Assembly: GCA_026724425.1 (NCBI GenBank)
Contig: JAIUCV010000352.1
Coordinates: 124,001 to 188,000, forward strand
Origin: Erythrophleum ivorense
Taxonomy: Eukaryota > Streptophyta > Magnoliopsida > Fabales > Fabaceae
Length of the DNA stretch: 64,000 nucleotides
Direction: 5' to 3'
This document shows, piece by piece, positions 1 through 11,270 of this stretch. Made by a program: the position numbers and the translations under genes. The notes under the pieces are model-generated. The model did no database searches. It was not told where the DNA came from and worked only from the letters and a program-made list of their open reading frames with translations. The number at the start of each line of letters is the position of its first letter. Position 1 is the stretch's first letter.

Positions 1-804
1 AAAATGAAACCATGCCACTCATAGACCAAATGATGTCCAAATGTCATGAAACTTTAGGAGCATAAACTAGATATCCACAGTGATCTATACCAACTGGAAG
101 CACCTTAATTGGATGTCTGTAGAGAGAGAAACGATTTGCTGAAGTTCTGTATCAGCATCAGGGAAGTTTCTGACCTTTGTTACTGTTTTATCTGGTTTCG
201 AGGTCTTAGAACTCCTGAACCGATCTAGACTTATTTGTCCCCTCTAGTTAACATCAGTAGCTTTCCAAATTGGTATAGTTTTCCCTGATTGAATTTTTGT
301 GGATTTAATTACGAATTTCCGAAGTTCATGACAGTAAACTGCACCAGTACCAGGGACAGCAGGACATCTGTTCCTTTTTCGATGTCAATGAGGGTCTAAA
401 CGTTGAGACTGAGGCTGGGAGTTATTTTTAGTGTGAATTTAATATCCCAAGCTTTTCAGAGAGCTATGATTTGCTTGATTCCCATTTTTCTAGAATTAGT
501 TGTGATTTTCCAAAGTTGGAGCCAGAAATGTGATTTATGAGCCCGATTGAGAAATTGTAGTTTCTGAGTTTTTGGCTTCTTAACCGTGCTTTGGGAGATT
601 TTTGAGACTATGTACAAGTTGTATAAATGTTGTTTGAGTAAAGAATGTGAATGATGGGTTCACGGGACCCACGGGGCAAAATACGACCGGTTAAACCCCA
701 ATTTTAAGTAGTAAAATACTACGGTTTCGGTCAGTTTTCTGGGAAATCATATGGAGTCAAGCCTAAAGGGAGATGAACTAGAGTGTAGTCAGTAAGGTGT
801 TACA
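1..804 (+). repeat. Family I long LTR, right-hand end (cut by window edge)
   Basis: This is the terminal 0.8 kb of a family I LTR, in the opposite orientation to the LTR of the gypsy element at the right end of the window. It ends in TGTTACA at 798-804. Its last ~140 bases mirror the first bases of the LTR at 57716, sharing the CCCACGGGAC-type and GGAGAT..GCCT-type segments in reverse complement. It contains the same ~190-bp modules seen in the other copies, with phrases such as 'tccaaagttgg' and 'aattagttgtgattttcc'. The left end and its TSD lie outside the window, so solo versus full-length status is unknown. Confidence 0.85.
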
Positions 805-3617
805 TTGCACACATGTACACTTGAAGCTCATCTCTTCTCCAAATCAATTTACCATTCAAACTTTAATTGCCCATTGAAATTCTGCACAAAAAAGTGAGAA
901 AAATCAAATAGGAATATTCACAAAATTATTTAAGATAAATTTATGCATTAAAATCAATCATTTTGCAATTTAATTCTTAAAGTGCAGAAAATGGCCATTA
1001 AATTTAATTATCCTCTAATGAAATGCAATAAGCCATATTCAATTATTAAAGTGTCAAAATTAGAGGGAATAAAGTATATGAAAATTAGCAATTATCACAT
1101 ACATATGAAACTATCTCATAAAAACTAAAGAGTGGCTTGTATATAAACTAATAAATGGCTAAATACTCATAAAAACATACCTGTTTAGGCTACTCTTGTT
1201 ATAAGGAAGAACTATCGTGCTTAATTCCCTTGCCCTACTCATACTAGATGCCATAAGACACAACTAGCCAATATAATACATAAAACATATTATACATAGC
1301 TAATTCTTGTGAAAACATAATCAAGTATAAGCATATAATGCATACAACCAACCAAGCACTCAGGTAAATAATTATACATGACAAGAAGGAAGGAAATGCT
1401 ACTTAGAAGGATCCTAGTCCAATGCCAAAGGTATTTAAATTCTCTTGCTTAAAACTTTGCTTTTCTCAACCAAACACAAATAATAAGGGTTAACTTTACT
1501 TAATTTGCCTAAAATGTCTAGTTAGGTATAAATATGGTCAACCAATGCATAATTAAGTCTATTTCATCTTTACATAGTACTAAACATAAATTAAAAGCAC
1601 TTTAGGCACAATTCAAATCCACTTTTTCATAATTTTACTTGCTAAAATTTTCATGTATTAGCTTCATCATTCAAGGTACTCATTTTGTTTATTCTTTTTG
1701 GCCTAATCTTTGATTAAAAGTATTGCCATCATTTCTTTTTCCATTTGCCCTTATCTATTGCTATAATTAGGATTTTCCCTAAGCACCTTTTCTTAAATAA
1801 ATTAAGCTTCCAAAACTCATAAATTTAACCATAAATAACATTTTTTACTATTCATTTAGTCATTTTCTTCCATTGATTTACTTAGGCATCAAGAAACAAC
1901 TTTGAATTACAACAAGTGTCATCCCTTTCTTAACATCTTGGCTTCATTTTCATTACATACATGACTCATCTAAATTATACGAGACTCACTTTGACAATCA
2001 TAATCATGCTAAAACATAATCTCTATTAATATGATCAATTAGGCTATTTATTGAGCTCAATTTTTCAACATATTAAAACTACAAGTTTTAGACACCAAAC
2101 TCATTCAAACCATCTCTATAATTCATAATTAAGCCTTTTTTATTATCAAAATGGCAAAACAAATATAATAACTACATGGTTCTCCATTTGGCTGAAATGA
2201 TCATACATGTTTCAAACCTGGTTTTTTCTAATATTCAAACATAATACACATCATATTCAACATTCCCTTCATCATAAATACCAAATTTCACTAACGAAAA
2301 CATCACACTATCTCTCTCTCTCTCTCTAACTGAAATTTCAAGGGTTTTAGGACTTTTAATTTATACATTTTCATGACTTGAAACATACCTTATTTGAAAA
2401 CACTCTTGGTAGTAATTTTGTTAGTATAATTAGGTCTTTCAAAGGAGCAACTTCTTCCACTTGGATAGTCTAACTTCAAACTTTCAAGATGATATTGGGA
2501 TCAAAAGAAAGTTCTCATAGAGTACGTAGAAGAAGTTTCCTAACTATATGAAAATAAAATAGTGCCATTTACATACCTAAAATTTTCCTTGAATTTTTCT
2601 CCCTCTTCCTTCTCCTTATACCTCCATTTTTGCCTTCTTCATGCTCAATTCCAATTGGTCAATGGTTTTGTAGAAATGAGGAAGATGAAGGGTGTAATAA
2701 AATTAAAGGCAATTCATAATTAACGCTTTTTCAAAATAACAATTTTGCCCTTATATGTTTTCTAAACCAATCTGCTCCATACATAATTTCACTTGCTCTT
2801 TGACATAGAAGTATAAATCTAGGGTTTCTTATGGTTTTAAAACAACTCAAAACAACTAAAATTACAATTCTACCACTAGATTTCTCAATTTACATGCAAT
2901 TTGAATTTTGACAAAAAATGAATTCTCTAGTTAATTTTCTCTTCTTATTTTATCATATTCAAGTGAAAAATATCATATTCTCTTAATATATTTCAAGTTA
3001 TGAAATTCCTAATTTTGTCCTATTATAAGGCTAAACTTGTTCCTTTACCTATGTTATACGTTTTAACTCATTTTAAGCCTATTTTTTTCTCATCTCAATT
3101 AGGCTTCTAGTTCTTCTTATCCTTTTTATCATATTTACTTTAGGGTCTAGCCAATTATATTCTAGATATATTAAGTCTTAAACAACCAATGAGTTTAGGT
3201 TTTAGGATAAGGAGTCCATTATGTGGCGCACTAGATGTTGGCGTTAAGAGTATGACAAAGAAAGAATAGGGAAGTTTAACCTAGCCCAAAAGCTTTAAGT
3301 TGTTTAGTTCTTAGAATGAGATACAATCAACTTCTCCTCCCAACTAAGATGAGTAACAAGACCTATTTATAGCTACTAGCATGTGCTATGTATGCTTCAA
3401 ATGAGGTGATTGTTTCCTAGAGATAGAGGTTGAATCTTAAGATCTTGTCCCTGTGGTTTAGAGTCTTTGTCTTTTTATAATTAAAGATTGGTGCCAACTG
3501 TTGTCTAGTCCTAGGGTTTTATGATGTCTCCTTTGTCTTGTAAGCCTTGGTTAAATAGGCTTAATGGTTTTGGGCCTAGGGGATTGGTATACCTATAAGG
3601 CTCCCATAACAATTCTA
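805..3617. other. AT-rich non-coding DNA, no gene seen
   Basis: No open frame with recognisable similarity was found. The stretch is AT-rich with a short (TC)n run near 2308-2327. The segment at about 868-1095 is repeated elsewhere in the window (see that entry). The part around 2580-2760, with 'aattttgccctt' after purine-rich text, resembles the promoter-side zones of the LTRs and may be another decayed LTR, but I could not find its ends. Confidence 0.6.
868..1095 (+). repeat. Dispersed repeat, copy 1 (pair with 28280-28508)
   Basis: About 230 bases align along their whole length, in the same orientation, with 28280-28508. Shared landmarks in order are 'ttgcccatt', 'aaattatttaa', 'tttatgcattaaaa', 'taattctt..agtgca', 'atggc..ataaa' and 'aaattagag..aataaa'. 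There is no coding potential. The second copy ends just before a family II LTR insertion, so this is probably a fragment of an older LTR element. Its class is unknown. Confidence 0.7.
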
Positions 3618-3810
3618 GGGCTAGAGCTTTTAGGATTTAAAGTTATTGTTTTAGATTTAGAATTTTAAATTTCAAGTTTGTAAAGTTTTGCTTTCTATGG
3701 TTCACAATTTAGAATTTTAGTATTTAGATTTTTTGGATTTAAAGTTTAGAATCTTAAGGTCTAAGGTTTATGTTTTTAAGAATTTAGGTTTATGATTTTA
3801 AGGCAATCTT
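3618..3810 (+). repeat. Degenerate telomere-like TTTAGG-rich stretch
   Basis: About 190 bases are built from variants of TTTAGG, TTTAAG and TTTAGA ('tttaggattt', 'gatttagaatttt', 'aatttaggttt'). They look like a strongly decayed run of the plant telomere-type heptamer. A similar stretch in the complementary orientation lies at 13852-14043. Such interstitial arrays are common in plant repeats. The match is compositional, with no perfect heptamer tandem. Confidence 0.5.
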
Positions 3811-3959
3811 TTCATATATAAAAATAACAAAGACAATAAGGTTATCAATTTGAAAATTTTGAATTATTATGAAATTATGTCTTAAATGCACTAATTTTTT
3901 TAAGCATTTATTTCTTCTAAACTAATGCCTCTTTAGGCACTAATTTGCAAGACTTGAAC

Positions 3960-4378
3960 TGTACAGTCCCACATTGGGTAAAAGACCCTGGGGCTAAGGC
4001 CTTATAAGAAGGAGTGAAGCTCTCCCCATCAGCGACACATTTTCCTAAGGGAGAAACAAAACCCCACCACGTGGGAAATGAGAGTATCACGGGGTGCCGT
4101 AACGAGGACAATATCGCTGGAGGCTCTGTGGGGAATTAATATTAGAGCCGGCCTAGCCGTATGTGCAACCCAAGGACAGGTTGCCCCCAAGGGGGTGGAA
4201 TATAAAGTTCCACATCGGGTAGGAGACCTTGGGGCTAAGGCTTTATAAGAGAGAGCAAAGCTCTCCCCATCAGCGACGCGTTTTCCTAAGAGAGGAACAA
4301 AACCCCACCACGTGGGAAATAAGAGTACCACAGGGTGCCATAACAGGGACAATATTGCTGGAGGCTCTATGGGAAATA
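3960..4378 (+). mobile_element. TRIM element (terminal-repeat retrotransposon in miniature)
   Basis: Two direct repeats of about 177 bp (3960-~4136 and 4201-~4377) start with similar text (TGTACAGTCCCAC and TATAAAGTTCCAC). They share 'ctccccatcagcgac', 'ccccaccacgtgggaaat' and 'gctggaggctct'. Between them are only ~64 bp. These begin with a primer-binding-site-like sequence (4137-4149, 10 of 13 matching the initiator-tRNA-Met type TGGTATCAGAGCC) and end in a purine-rich tract AAGGGGGTGGAA (4189-4200). There is no coding capacity. This LTR-PBS-PPT-LTR order at ~420 bp is the definition of a TRIM, a non-autonomous retroelement. The left flank is TGAAC. The right end abuts a family I LTR. Confidence 0.8.
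4137..4149 (+). promoter_or_regulatory. TRIM primer-binding site (initiator tRNA-Met type)
   Basis: TAATATTAGAGCC sits immediately after the first terminal repeat. It differs from the standard TGGTATCAGAGCC at three positions, two G-to-A and one C-to-T. All three are transition changes expected from methylated-cytosine decay. Confidence 0.65.
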
Positions 4379-4383
4379 AGAAA

Positions 4384-7300
4384 TGTAACACCATCATTTC
4401 TAACTCATATCCATCATCCCTTACATGTTCATGTGAGATATAGTAAGAATAAAGTGGGAAATTCTATTGAATTAATACATTTTCTTGCGTTGCGTTAGGG
4501 TTAAAAATTCATTTCAGTGTCACATGGACCGTGTGAGCTCATGCTATGCATCCTCATATTTAATTACATCATTACAACTCATTTGCATTACAAAAACATG
4601 CCTACAACTCATGGAAACCGAATTGGAGTGTGGAATAAAGAGTTTCATTCTCGGCCAAAATTGCTCCACTTTCTGACCAAACTTTGAAAAATCATAACTA
4701 AATTTAGAAAAATTGAAATCATGCAATCTTGGTCATTCTGGAAAGCTTAGGATGTCTAATTCATACTAAATATATGTACAAGTCATAACATCCCACACAC
4801 AGAGAGTTTAACATGCGAAATGGTCTAGAAGTCAGACTGGGTTCTGATGCTGTCACAGTTTACTGATATGAACTTCAAAAATGTCCAATTAATTTCACAA
4901 AAAATCCAATCTATGTAAATGATACCAATCTAGAAATATGTGGATGTTAACTAGAGAGAAAAAATATCTACAGATCAGTTCATTAAGCCAGCTTTTAGAA
5001 ATCAATGGAACAGTACTTCTGGTCAGGCAAGATGACTGATACTGGACAGAAACTTCAAAAATTTGTATCTCTCTCTCTAGACCTCAACATGAGGTGCTTC
5101 CGGTTGACACAAGTCACTGTGATTTCCTAGTTTCTTTTTATGAAATTTCATGGCAATTGGACATTATTTGAGGCTTGAGTGACAGAAAATATTTTCGGAC
5201 CATTGTAACAGTATATCAGACCATTTCCATATATTTGGCCAACTTTGAAAAATTATCAAATATTCTGTAGACCTCCAAAAATTATAAAATTTATCTTCCC
5301 AAAAAAATATTAATGAGACCTAATTGCATGTCAAATTTCAGATCAAGAATAACTCATTTGGCCAAAAAGTGATATAGGGTTCCATAATGGTCAAATTTGG
5401 CTCCATATGAGGTACCAAACTTGCCAAATGGCCTTCCCTTGGTGTTGGCACCTTTTGGGCAAGTCTAAAAGCATATTTAAGACTTCTGTGAACTACCCAA
5501 ATAGTCCCAAATCTCATGCATATCATTTTGGTCATTCAACCCTCACTTATACACGTATTCATCAAACTTTCAATTCTCATTCTATAGCCTTGCATACTCA
5601 AAACATGGGCTAGTGGTCATATATCAGAATCATACATCTAAACATCACATAATAGTGTATTTACACATGTCTCAATGTTCATAGTACATATACAACCTCA
5701 TATACATGATGAACCATCATTATGGTTCCAAAATAAACAAAACAAGGCCTAAGCTTGTCAATCTCTCTTCTTCATTGTTGTTGGCTCCCTTCACCATAAT
5801 TACTTGGCCCACCTAGCATGTTAGATCATTGGAGAGGAGGGGATGAGATTCAAAGAATCCCAATAGCTCATCTCCCATTCAATCATACATAACATGTGCA
5901 ACCAAGCTTTATAAATGTATGTATGGAGAAAATAAAAGCCATAGACATTTTAAAGGCAAACTTGGCATGTAAACCACTCATACAAATCATTCAAGAGCTC
6001 ACCAAGTGTTTGGATTGGCCTCACACTTCTCCTCATAGATTTTGGACTTGTCTTACCCATTCTTGAGTACTTTGGACTCAATCATACTCTTGGGAGCCCA
6101 CTTTGCTTTTGGGAGACTCTTCACTTTGTCTCAACCAAGCTCAAGGGTTCTTGGCTCATCCTCATCAAAAGGAAGAGTTCTTGGCCTCTACACACTCAAG
6201 CAAACTCATACAAACATCATATTCTTATTTGAAACATAACATGGCATCAAGGATCATGGAATATAAAGGCATGCTAGCATACTTTTCATAGCTTGAAAAT
6301 ACACATACACACATTCTAAAACAAGCTAAACACACATCCATACATGAGAGAAAGTGGAGAGAGCTACCTTGCACAATTTTACACACTTTTTCCTTAGCTT
6401 TCAAGCCTCCTCTTTCAGCCACACACCCACAATTTGGTGGATATAGTTTCTCTTGGCCTAGATACAATTTATGGGAGCCAATTAGGTCCATGAAACATAT
6501 TCTAAGGCTACATCACTTAATAAAACACTATATTGCTCTATAGGTTCCATTATGGTCTATAAAGGCACCTAATGAAGCAACACCCCTCAAGGGACTTCTA
6601 GGCCTCATTCTTTCCTTTCAAATATGATTCTTGACTCCTTTTAAACCTCTTGGAGTCATCACATCATTAAAACAAAAGGCCTAACACCATGTTACTTCTT
6701 TAGGTCATAATATGAAACCTAAGACACCAAATCACTTTCTATGAGTTCTAAATTTTTTCCAAGGCTTCCTCTCATCCTCTTCCATCATATATGACTCAAA
6801 ACTAAGTTTGAAACAAATTAAAACTATCCCTAACCTATAGTTCTGCCCTAGGCCGAAATGACACATGAAAAATGGAAGTAATGGGTTTGCTTTGTTTTCT
6901 TGATGGAAGAGGTGTGTGGGGAGGTCTTTAGGGATCTTAGGAACTCAAGCAAACACTCATCTAAGCTAGGGAATTTATGGATCAAAACAGATTTCACAAT
7001 GTCTCCATGAATCCCTCACTTTTCTATCTTATGTTTTCATGCTTCTTTCTTTGATTTCTTTGCACCTACTTGCTTCTCACACTCCAAAATCTATGAATCT
7101 CCCTTGCTAGGACCAGAATTCATCTCCCTTTGATTGGGCCCTATATGGGACAAAATTATCACAAGGAGGAGAAGGAAAGAAGAAGCATGGAAGACAACAA
7201 GTTACCTTAATTTCCTAGCTTTTCTCAAGTGCTCTTCCAAGTGATAAGTTCCTCTCCTTCAAATTCTGTTATTCCTCCTCTGGACCAGACTCAAAACATC

Positions 7301-8099
7301 ACCAAATCCATCAATGAAACAATAGAAATGAAAAGGAGAATGAGAGGAACAAGTCTACTCAAGGGAAGAGCATAAAATTCCACACTTTTCTTACCTTTTC
7401 CTTGCTTTTTCTCTCTTCAAAATCTCCTCTCCTTGTGCGCCCAAGAGAGCTGGCTTCCTTCTCTATTTTTGGGGCAAAAACAAATCGTGAAAGTGAGGAG
7501 CTGCTGGAACGTGGATAAGAAGGAGCTAAAAGTCACTTTATGCAACTTTTTACTTTTGCATTTTAGTCCCTTTTCTTGGCTTTTTCATTTTAGACTCATA
7601 TCAACTCTTTTTTGAAATTCGTCTTTTCCATCATATTCCTTAGGCTCTTAATAATAAGAATTGCCTTTGGAATAACTCAAAAAGGATTTAAAACCATTCT
7701 GAACCGTTCGATCAAAGTTTTGGTCAACCTTTGCTGAAATCGCTCATCGGAGGGATTTCAACTGTTCTAGGAGTTCCCATGGTTTTCAGGGCCTCTGAGA
7801 ACCCCGGAAAGCTCAACTTTTCCATTTAAAAAGCTCTCCTATAAGTTTTCAAAATTTTTCAAAAATTACAAAAATGCCCCTATTTTCTTCGGCAAATTTT
7901 TTGAGCTCTTCTAACTCTAGTTTTTGGGCATCTTCAACCTCAAATCCTCATTTTCTAATATTTAAAATTTTATCATAATTTTAGTTAGCCCCAATTCCTT
8001 CTATTTTGAGGACTTTCTTTTATATTTGGCCTATTTCTAACGTTTACGGAGAAACCAAATATTGCATTTCTTACATTTACGGAGGGACTGGATATTACA
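4384..8099 (-). repeat. Family I long LTR (LTR-only copy)
   Basis: The copy starts TGTAACACCATC at 4384 and ends TATTACA at 8099 (G-to-A variant of TGTTACA), 3716 bp. Orientation is the same as the gypsy 3' LTR at 57716-60468. It contains the family landmarks: a 'gcgttgcgtta' block near 4487, ~190-bp modules to ~5500, a 'tttggact/cctcacc' minisatellite near 6005-6195, and 'gggcctctgagaacccc' near 7790. No pol sequence is present. The bases 4379-4383 (AGAAA) and 8100-8104 (TGAAC) do not form a TSD, but TGAAC does occur at 3955-3959, in front of the adjoining TRIM. Confidence 0.85.
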
Positions 8100-8104
8100 T
8101 GAAC

Positions 8105-8479
8105 ACAAAGCCACATTCTATATTTAGTTATTATATTCAAGAATTGAGTCTTACTGACTACAACACTTTTGAGCTATTGTGACAATTTCTCAACAATTAG
8201 CACCTTAAAACTATTGCATAAAATCAAAATATGCAAAATTTATAAGACATTACATATAATAGTAGTTTAAGCATCAAAATTTTTACAACTTCTTATAAGT
8301 CATTGCATAAAATCAAACTATGCAATGGTTTACAAACTATTGCTTATAATAGTACTTTATGCAACGAAATTTAGACAACACTCTAAAAACTAAAGCATAA
8401 AATAAAAATATGCTAAATTGTTACTTGCACCTATAGTTTAAGCAACAAATTTCAACAACACTCTAAAATTGTTGCAATC

Positions 8480-8480
<1 letters not shown>
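8105..8480 (+). repeat. Subterminal degenerate repeat array, ~85-bp units (left)
   Basis: From about 8155 the sequence repeats a unit of ~85 bp. Recurring phrases are 'acaacactctaaaa', 'attgcataaaatcaaa.tatgcaa' and 'ttgcttataatagt..tttaagcaac'. About three to four units occur before a (TA)n interruption, and two to three more follow at 8757-8990. Dense short repeats just inside an end, built on 'gcaac' and 'ttgc' words, are typical of CACTA (En/Spm) subterminal regions. The array is degenerate and was aligned by eye. Confidence 0.55.

Positions 8481-8481
<1 letters not shown>

Positions 8482-8515
<34 letters not shown>
8482..8515. repeat. (TA)n microsatellite
   Basis: An uninterrupted TA dinucleotide run of about 34 bases interrupts the left subterminal array. 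Confidence 0.95.
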
Positions 8516-8519
<4 letters not shown>

Positions 8520-8757
8520 GTGGGATCGGGACTGTCCATTTGCATTGTTTAGATACTATTTGTATTATTACATCATCAATGCATTGTTCATACACTGTTT
8601 GTTACTATTTATGTATTGTTTATTATTGTTCATGCACCATTCATTGATACTTTTTACGTTTTTTTTTGTGGGATCCACGTTTTCTTTCTTTTTTTTTGGT
8701 GGGACCCATATATATTTTTTAGACCCGTGGATCTCCAAGGGTTTATGCTAGTTTTAA
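8516..8757. other. Insert within the subterminal array, function unknown
   Basis: This T-rich stretch repeats variants of 'attgttcatacactgttt' and carries two 'gtgggatccac/gtgggaccca' blocks. It breaks the flanking 85-bp repeat and is bounded on the left by (TA)n, so it looks like a small insertion. I cannot classify it. Confidence 0.4.
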
Positions 8758-8990
8758 AATATAAAATGGTGTATTAAACCATTGCTTATACTAATAATTT
8801 AAGCAATAAAATTTAGACAAGACTCCTATAACTATTGCAAAAAATTAAAATATGTTACAAATTATTTGGTTATGCTAATAGTTTAAGAAACATATTTGTT
8901 GCATTAACTCAAAATATGCAAGAATGCAAAAGCCATTGCTTATAATAATAGTTTAAACAATAAAATTTAAACAACTTTAGAACCAAATTA

Positions 8991-9881
8991 ACATTTTTAA
9001 AAGTGATTTCTATGTAGATACTAGTAGCATAATTTGTAAAAGAATTCTAATACCTGTTTATTTATTATATTCTAAATTAAAATTTTAATACATATTTAAA
9101 GACGATATCTATTAAAGGGTAATTAAAAAAAAGAACATAATATATAATAAATAAAATGATGTGTATATAGATATTATATTTTGTTCAAATATTATTAAAA
9201 ATATACAAAAAATAGTGATGATGATGATACTGATAATAATAATAAAATTTTGGGTCATTGATAGAAAAGCCTAAACTTTAAACTCAATTAAAAAAACAAA
9301 AACAAAAACCAAAGGTCTTTAAGGGGTTCATTTCAATCAAAAATTCCTTCAAGAAATTAAAAATTAAAAGAAATGAAATTTTCATCTAGCCACAACTACA
9401 ACAATCAATTATATTAATCTTGTTATGGGGCCTAAGTACTATTAAAATGCTTCTAGTGGGAGGCTTAACAAACACTCAGCAATAGCCTAGATGTGGCAAG
9501 GGATTGGAAAACAAGTCCAATTATTTGTAATAACCTTCAATGGCTTGTTGGAGAAAGTTCATATACTAACAGCAAGAGTTTCAATTCTTCACCAATCCTT
9601 GCGTCCCGTCACCCTCAACATTCGTTCTTTTATGTATATACACAATTTCTGATTACAAAAGAAATATTAATTTATGATTTAAAAATAGTATTGTGTCTGA
9701 TACATTTTTAACATTTATATTAAATATCACACAACACTTCAAGGTGTGATTAATTAATATTATATATTTTATTGTATCATGTTAGTATTTATGCTTCTTA
9801 TACGGTTATTTTGTAGGGAAATTGAAGCTGTTAATTTGATTTTCTAACGTTGAGATATTGTTCTTTGTATGCCATATGTAG
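8991..9881. other. AT-rich stretch, no gene recognised
   Basis: No similarity is recognisable. There are short simple-sequence tracts, for example GAT/AAT triplets near 9216-9245. A 72-codon open frame near 9493-9711 shows no domain. Confidence 0.5.
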
Positions 9882-10103
9882 TTTAAAGACTTCTCTTACA
9901 GTGTAACAATTGGAAGCAAGAAGAGTGGTTGTGTCTGTGTTTCTTCCCAAAAGCCGAAGCTGATCCGGATGGTACTCAACGGCGTGACAGGGATTGTCCG
10001 GCCCGGCGAGCTGATGGCAATGCTGGGTCCATCTGGCAGCGGGAAGACCATGTACTCACTGCTCTTGCCGGCCGGCTCACCGGAAAAGTCTCGGGTTGAC
10101 TAA
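9882..10103 (+). pseudogene. ABCG-subfamily transporter exon fragment (Walker A region)
   Basis: A 73-codon frame, open between a TAG at 9879 and a TAA at 10101, encodes the start of a nucleotide-binding domain. It reads FKDFSYSV, then LNGVTGIVRPGELMAMLG, then the P-loop GPSGSGKT. ABCG (white-brown-complex half-size) transporters use this domain to bind and hydrolyse ATP for export across membranes. Just after GKT one base appears to be missing relative to the expected TTLLTALAGRLTGKVSG-type continuation. A second frame still carries the TALAGRLTGKVSG-like codons up to about 10095. There is no start codon, signature motif, Walker B or membrane part. GC content is far higher than the surroundings, which supports capture of a host gene piece. 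It lies inside the CACTA-like candidate, next to a LINE tail. It is not a functional transporter. Confidence 0.85.
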
Positions 10104-10230
10104 CCACTTTTGGTGGCCTCTGCAAACAGATGTTCCAGTCTCTTATCAAATAGATCTTATTCTGCACACAAGGGGTAAATGGAACATTCAAATGTTAAAT
10201 CAGTTATACTCATAGGAACAGGTACAACAA

Positions 10231-11270
10231 ATGATCAGCACTTCCTTTTCTCTCTTGGGTCAAAGGGATTCGATAGTGAGAGCGGGTAATTCCTCGAGAA
10301 ATTATTGGATTGTTGACGGATACCATAGGTTATTGCAAATTTCTTCTATTAATTCACATGCATATCCTATGTCTTGGGATAAATTATGGAAAATTAAGCT
10401 TCCTTTCCGTGTTACAGCATTTTTATAGAAGCTAATAAGAAATGCCTTACCAATATCTACGGTACTTGGAGTCATCACTTGTCTATTGAGGAAATCTATC
10501 TGTTTTCTTAACAATCAATGAATCCAGAAATCATGTTTTCTTGTCATCTTTTTGCCACCGTAGTTTGGTTTGGATATCCCTTAGGAATATGAAGTGATCA
10601 GCTGCAGCCATTGGATATTTTGTACGGGGTTCAGAAATGCTTAGAGGACATTATGATCAAACCTGCAAACGAGGTTTCTTTTTACAATCTTCACATTATC
10701 ATGCTATATGTCATTTGGTATTGCCATAATCAAAGGATCTTTGAGGATAAAAATTGTGGGCCAGAGTTTGATTTGCAGATGATTCAAAGGCCTAGTTATC
10801 AGTGTAAGGATCTTACGGTGCAAAGAATAGGCAACAAAGAAATATCGCCATCAACTTCATTGATAAATGGTCGGGTTTGTTGCCACTGGATCATTGGCAG
10901 TTAATGTTCTGGGTGACTAAGATGAAAGTTAGGCCAAGGAAATCTTGTGTATTTATCACAGCATAGTCTGGACAACCAATTCTTTGCAAGTGGGTCTGGA
11001 AGAATAATGAAAGGAATTCTGCAACTGCTGTAAGATTTTTGGGAATCAAGAATTAATTCCCAATCCTCACAGATACCCTTTACGTATTGTCTTTTACTAC
11101 AAACAAAACATGTTCTTCTAAGTAAGGTAAAGGTCTTACGTCAAGATATTTGGCAGCTTATGTCTCAATTTTTACCAGCTAAGTGTTTTTGTATTTCAGA
11201 ACATTTAGGGCGGCATTATCTCTCTCAGCTCCAGGAAGATGTAATGTTTATATTTTAAATAAATTTTCTT
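10231..11270 (+). pseudogene. LINE (L1-type) C-terminal remnant: zinc-binding RT tail / RNase H-like region
   Basis: The frame at 10231-10428 contains SWDKLWKIKLPFRVTAFL, which matches the W..LWK.K.P....F signature before the zinc-binding domain found at the C-terminus of plant L1-type reverse transcriptases ('zf-RVT'). Downstream, 10611-10800 encodes YVIWYCHNQRIFED, like the W.IW..RN..IF motif between zf-RVT and the RNase H domain. Further text to ~11270 ends in an A-rich stretch ('tttagtatcaaaaaa'), as expected of a LINE 3' end. Several frameshifts and stops break it. RT catalytic motifs and endonuclease are absent. It is either a 5'-truncated LINE insertion or part of the cargo of the CACTA-like element. 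Confidence 0.6.

Noticed and set aside
3917..4498. Overlapping open frames on both strands (60-120 codons) with repeated-looking peptides
   Set aside because: They lie within the two terminal repeats of the TRIM and the adjoining LTR. The peptide repetition simply reflects the direct DNA repeats.
6042..6491. Open frames of 60-90 codons in both directions, with similar peptides near 24090-24392 and 36785-37054
   Set aside because: The similarity among them comes from homologous LTR copies. The same zone is read in both orientations and has no domain, so these are LTR leader sequences and not genes.
8516..8757. Possible Helitron end or hairpin near 'gtgggatccacg'
   Set aside because: No CTRR end with a preceding stable hairpin and no TC start could be placed. 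It was kept only as an unclassified insert.
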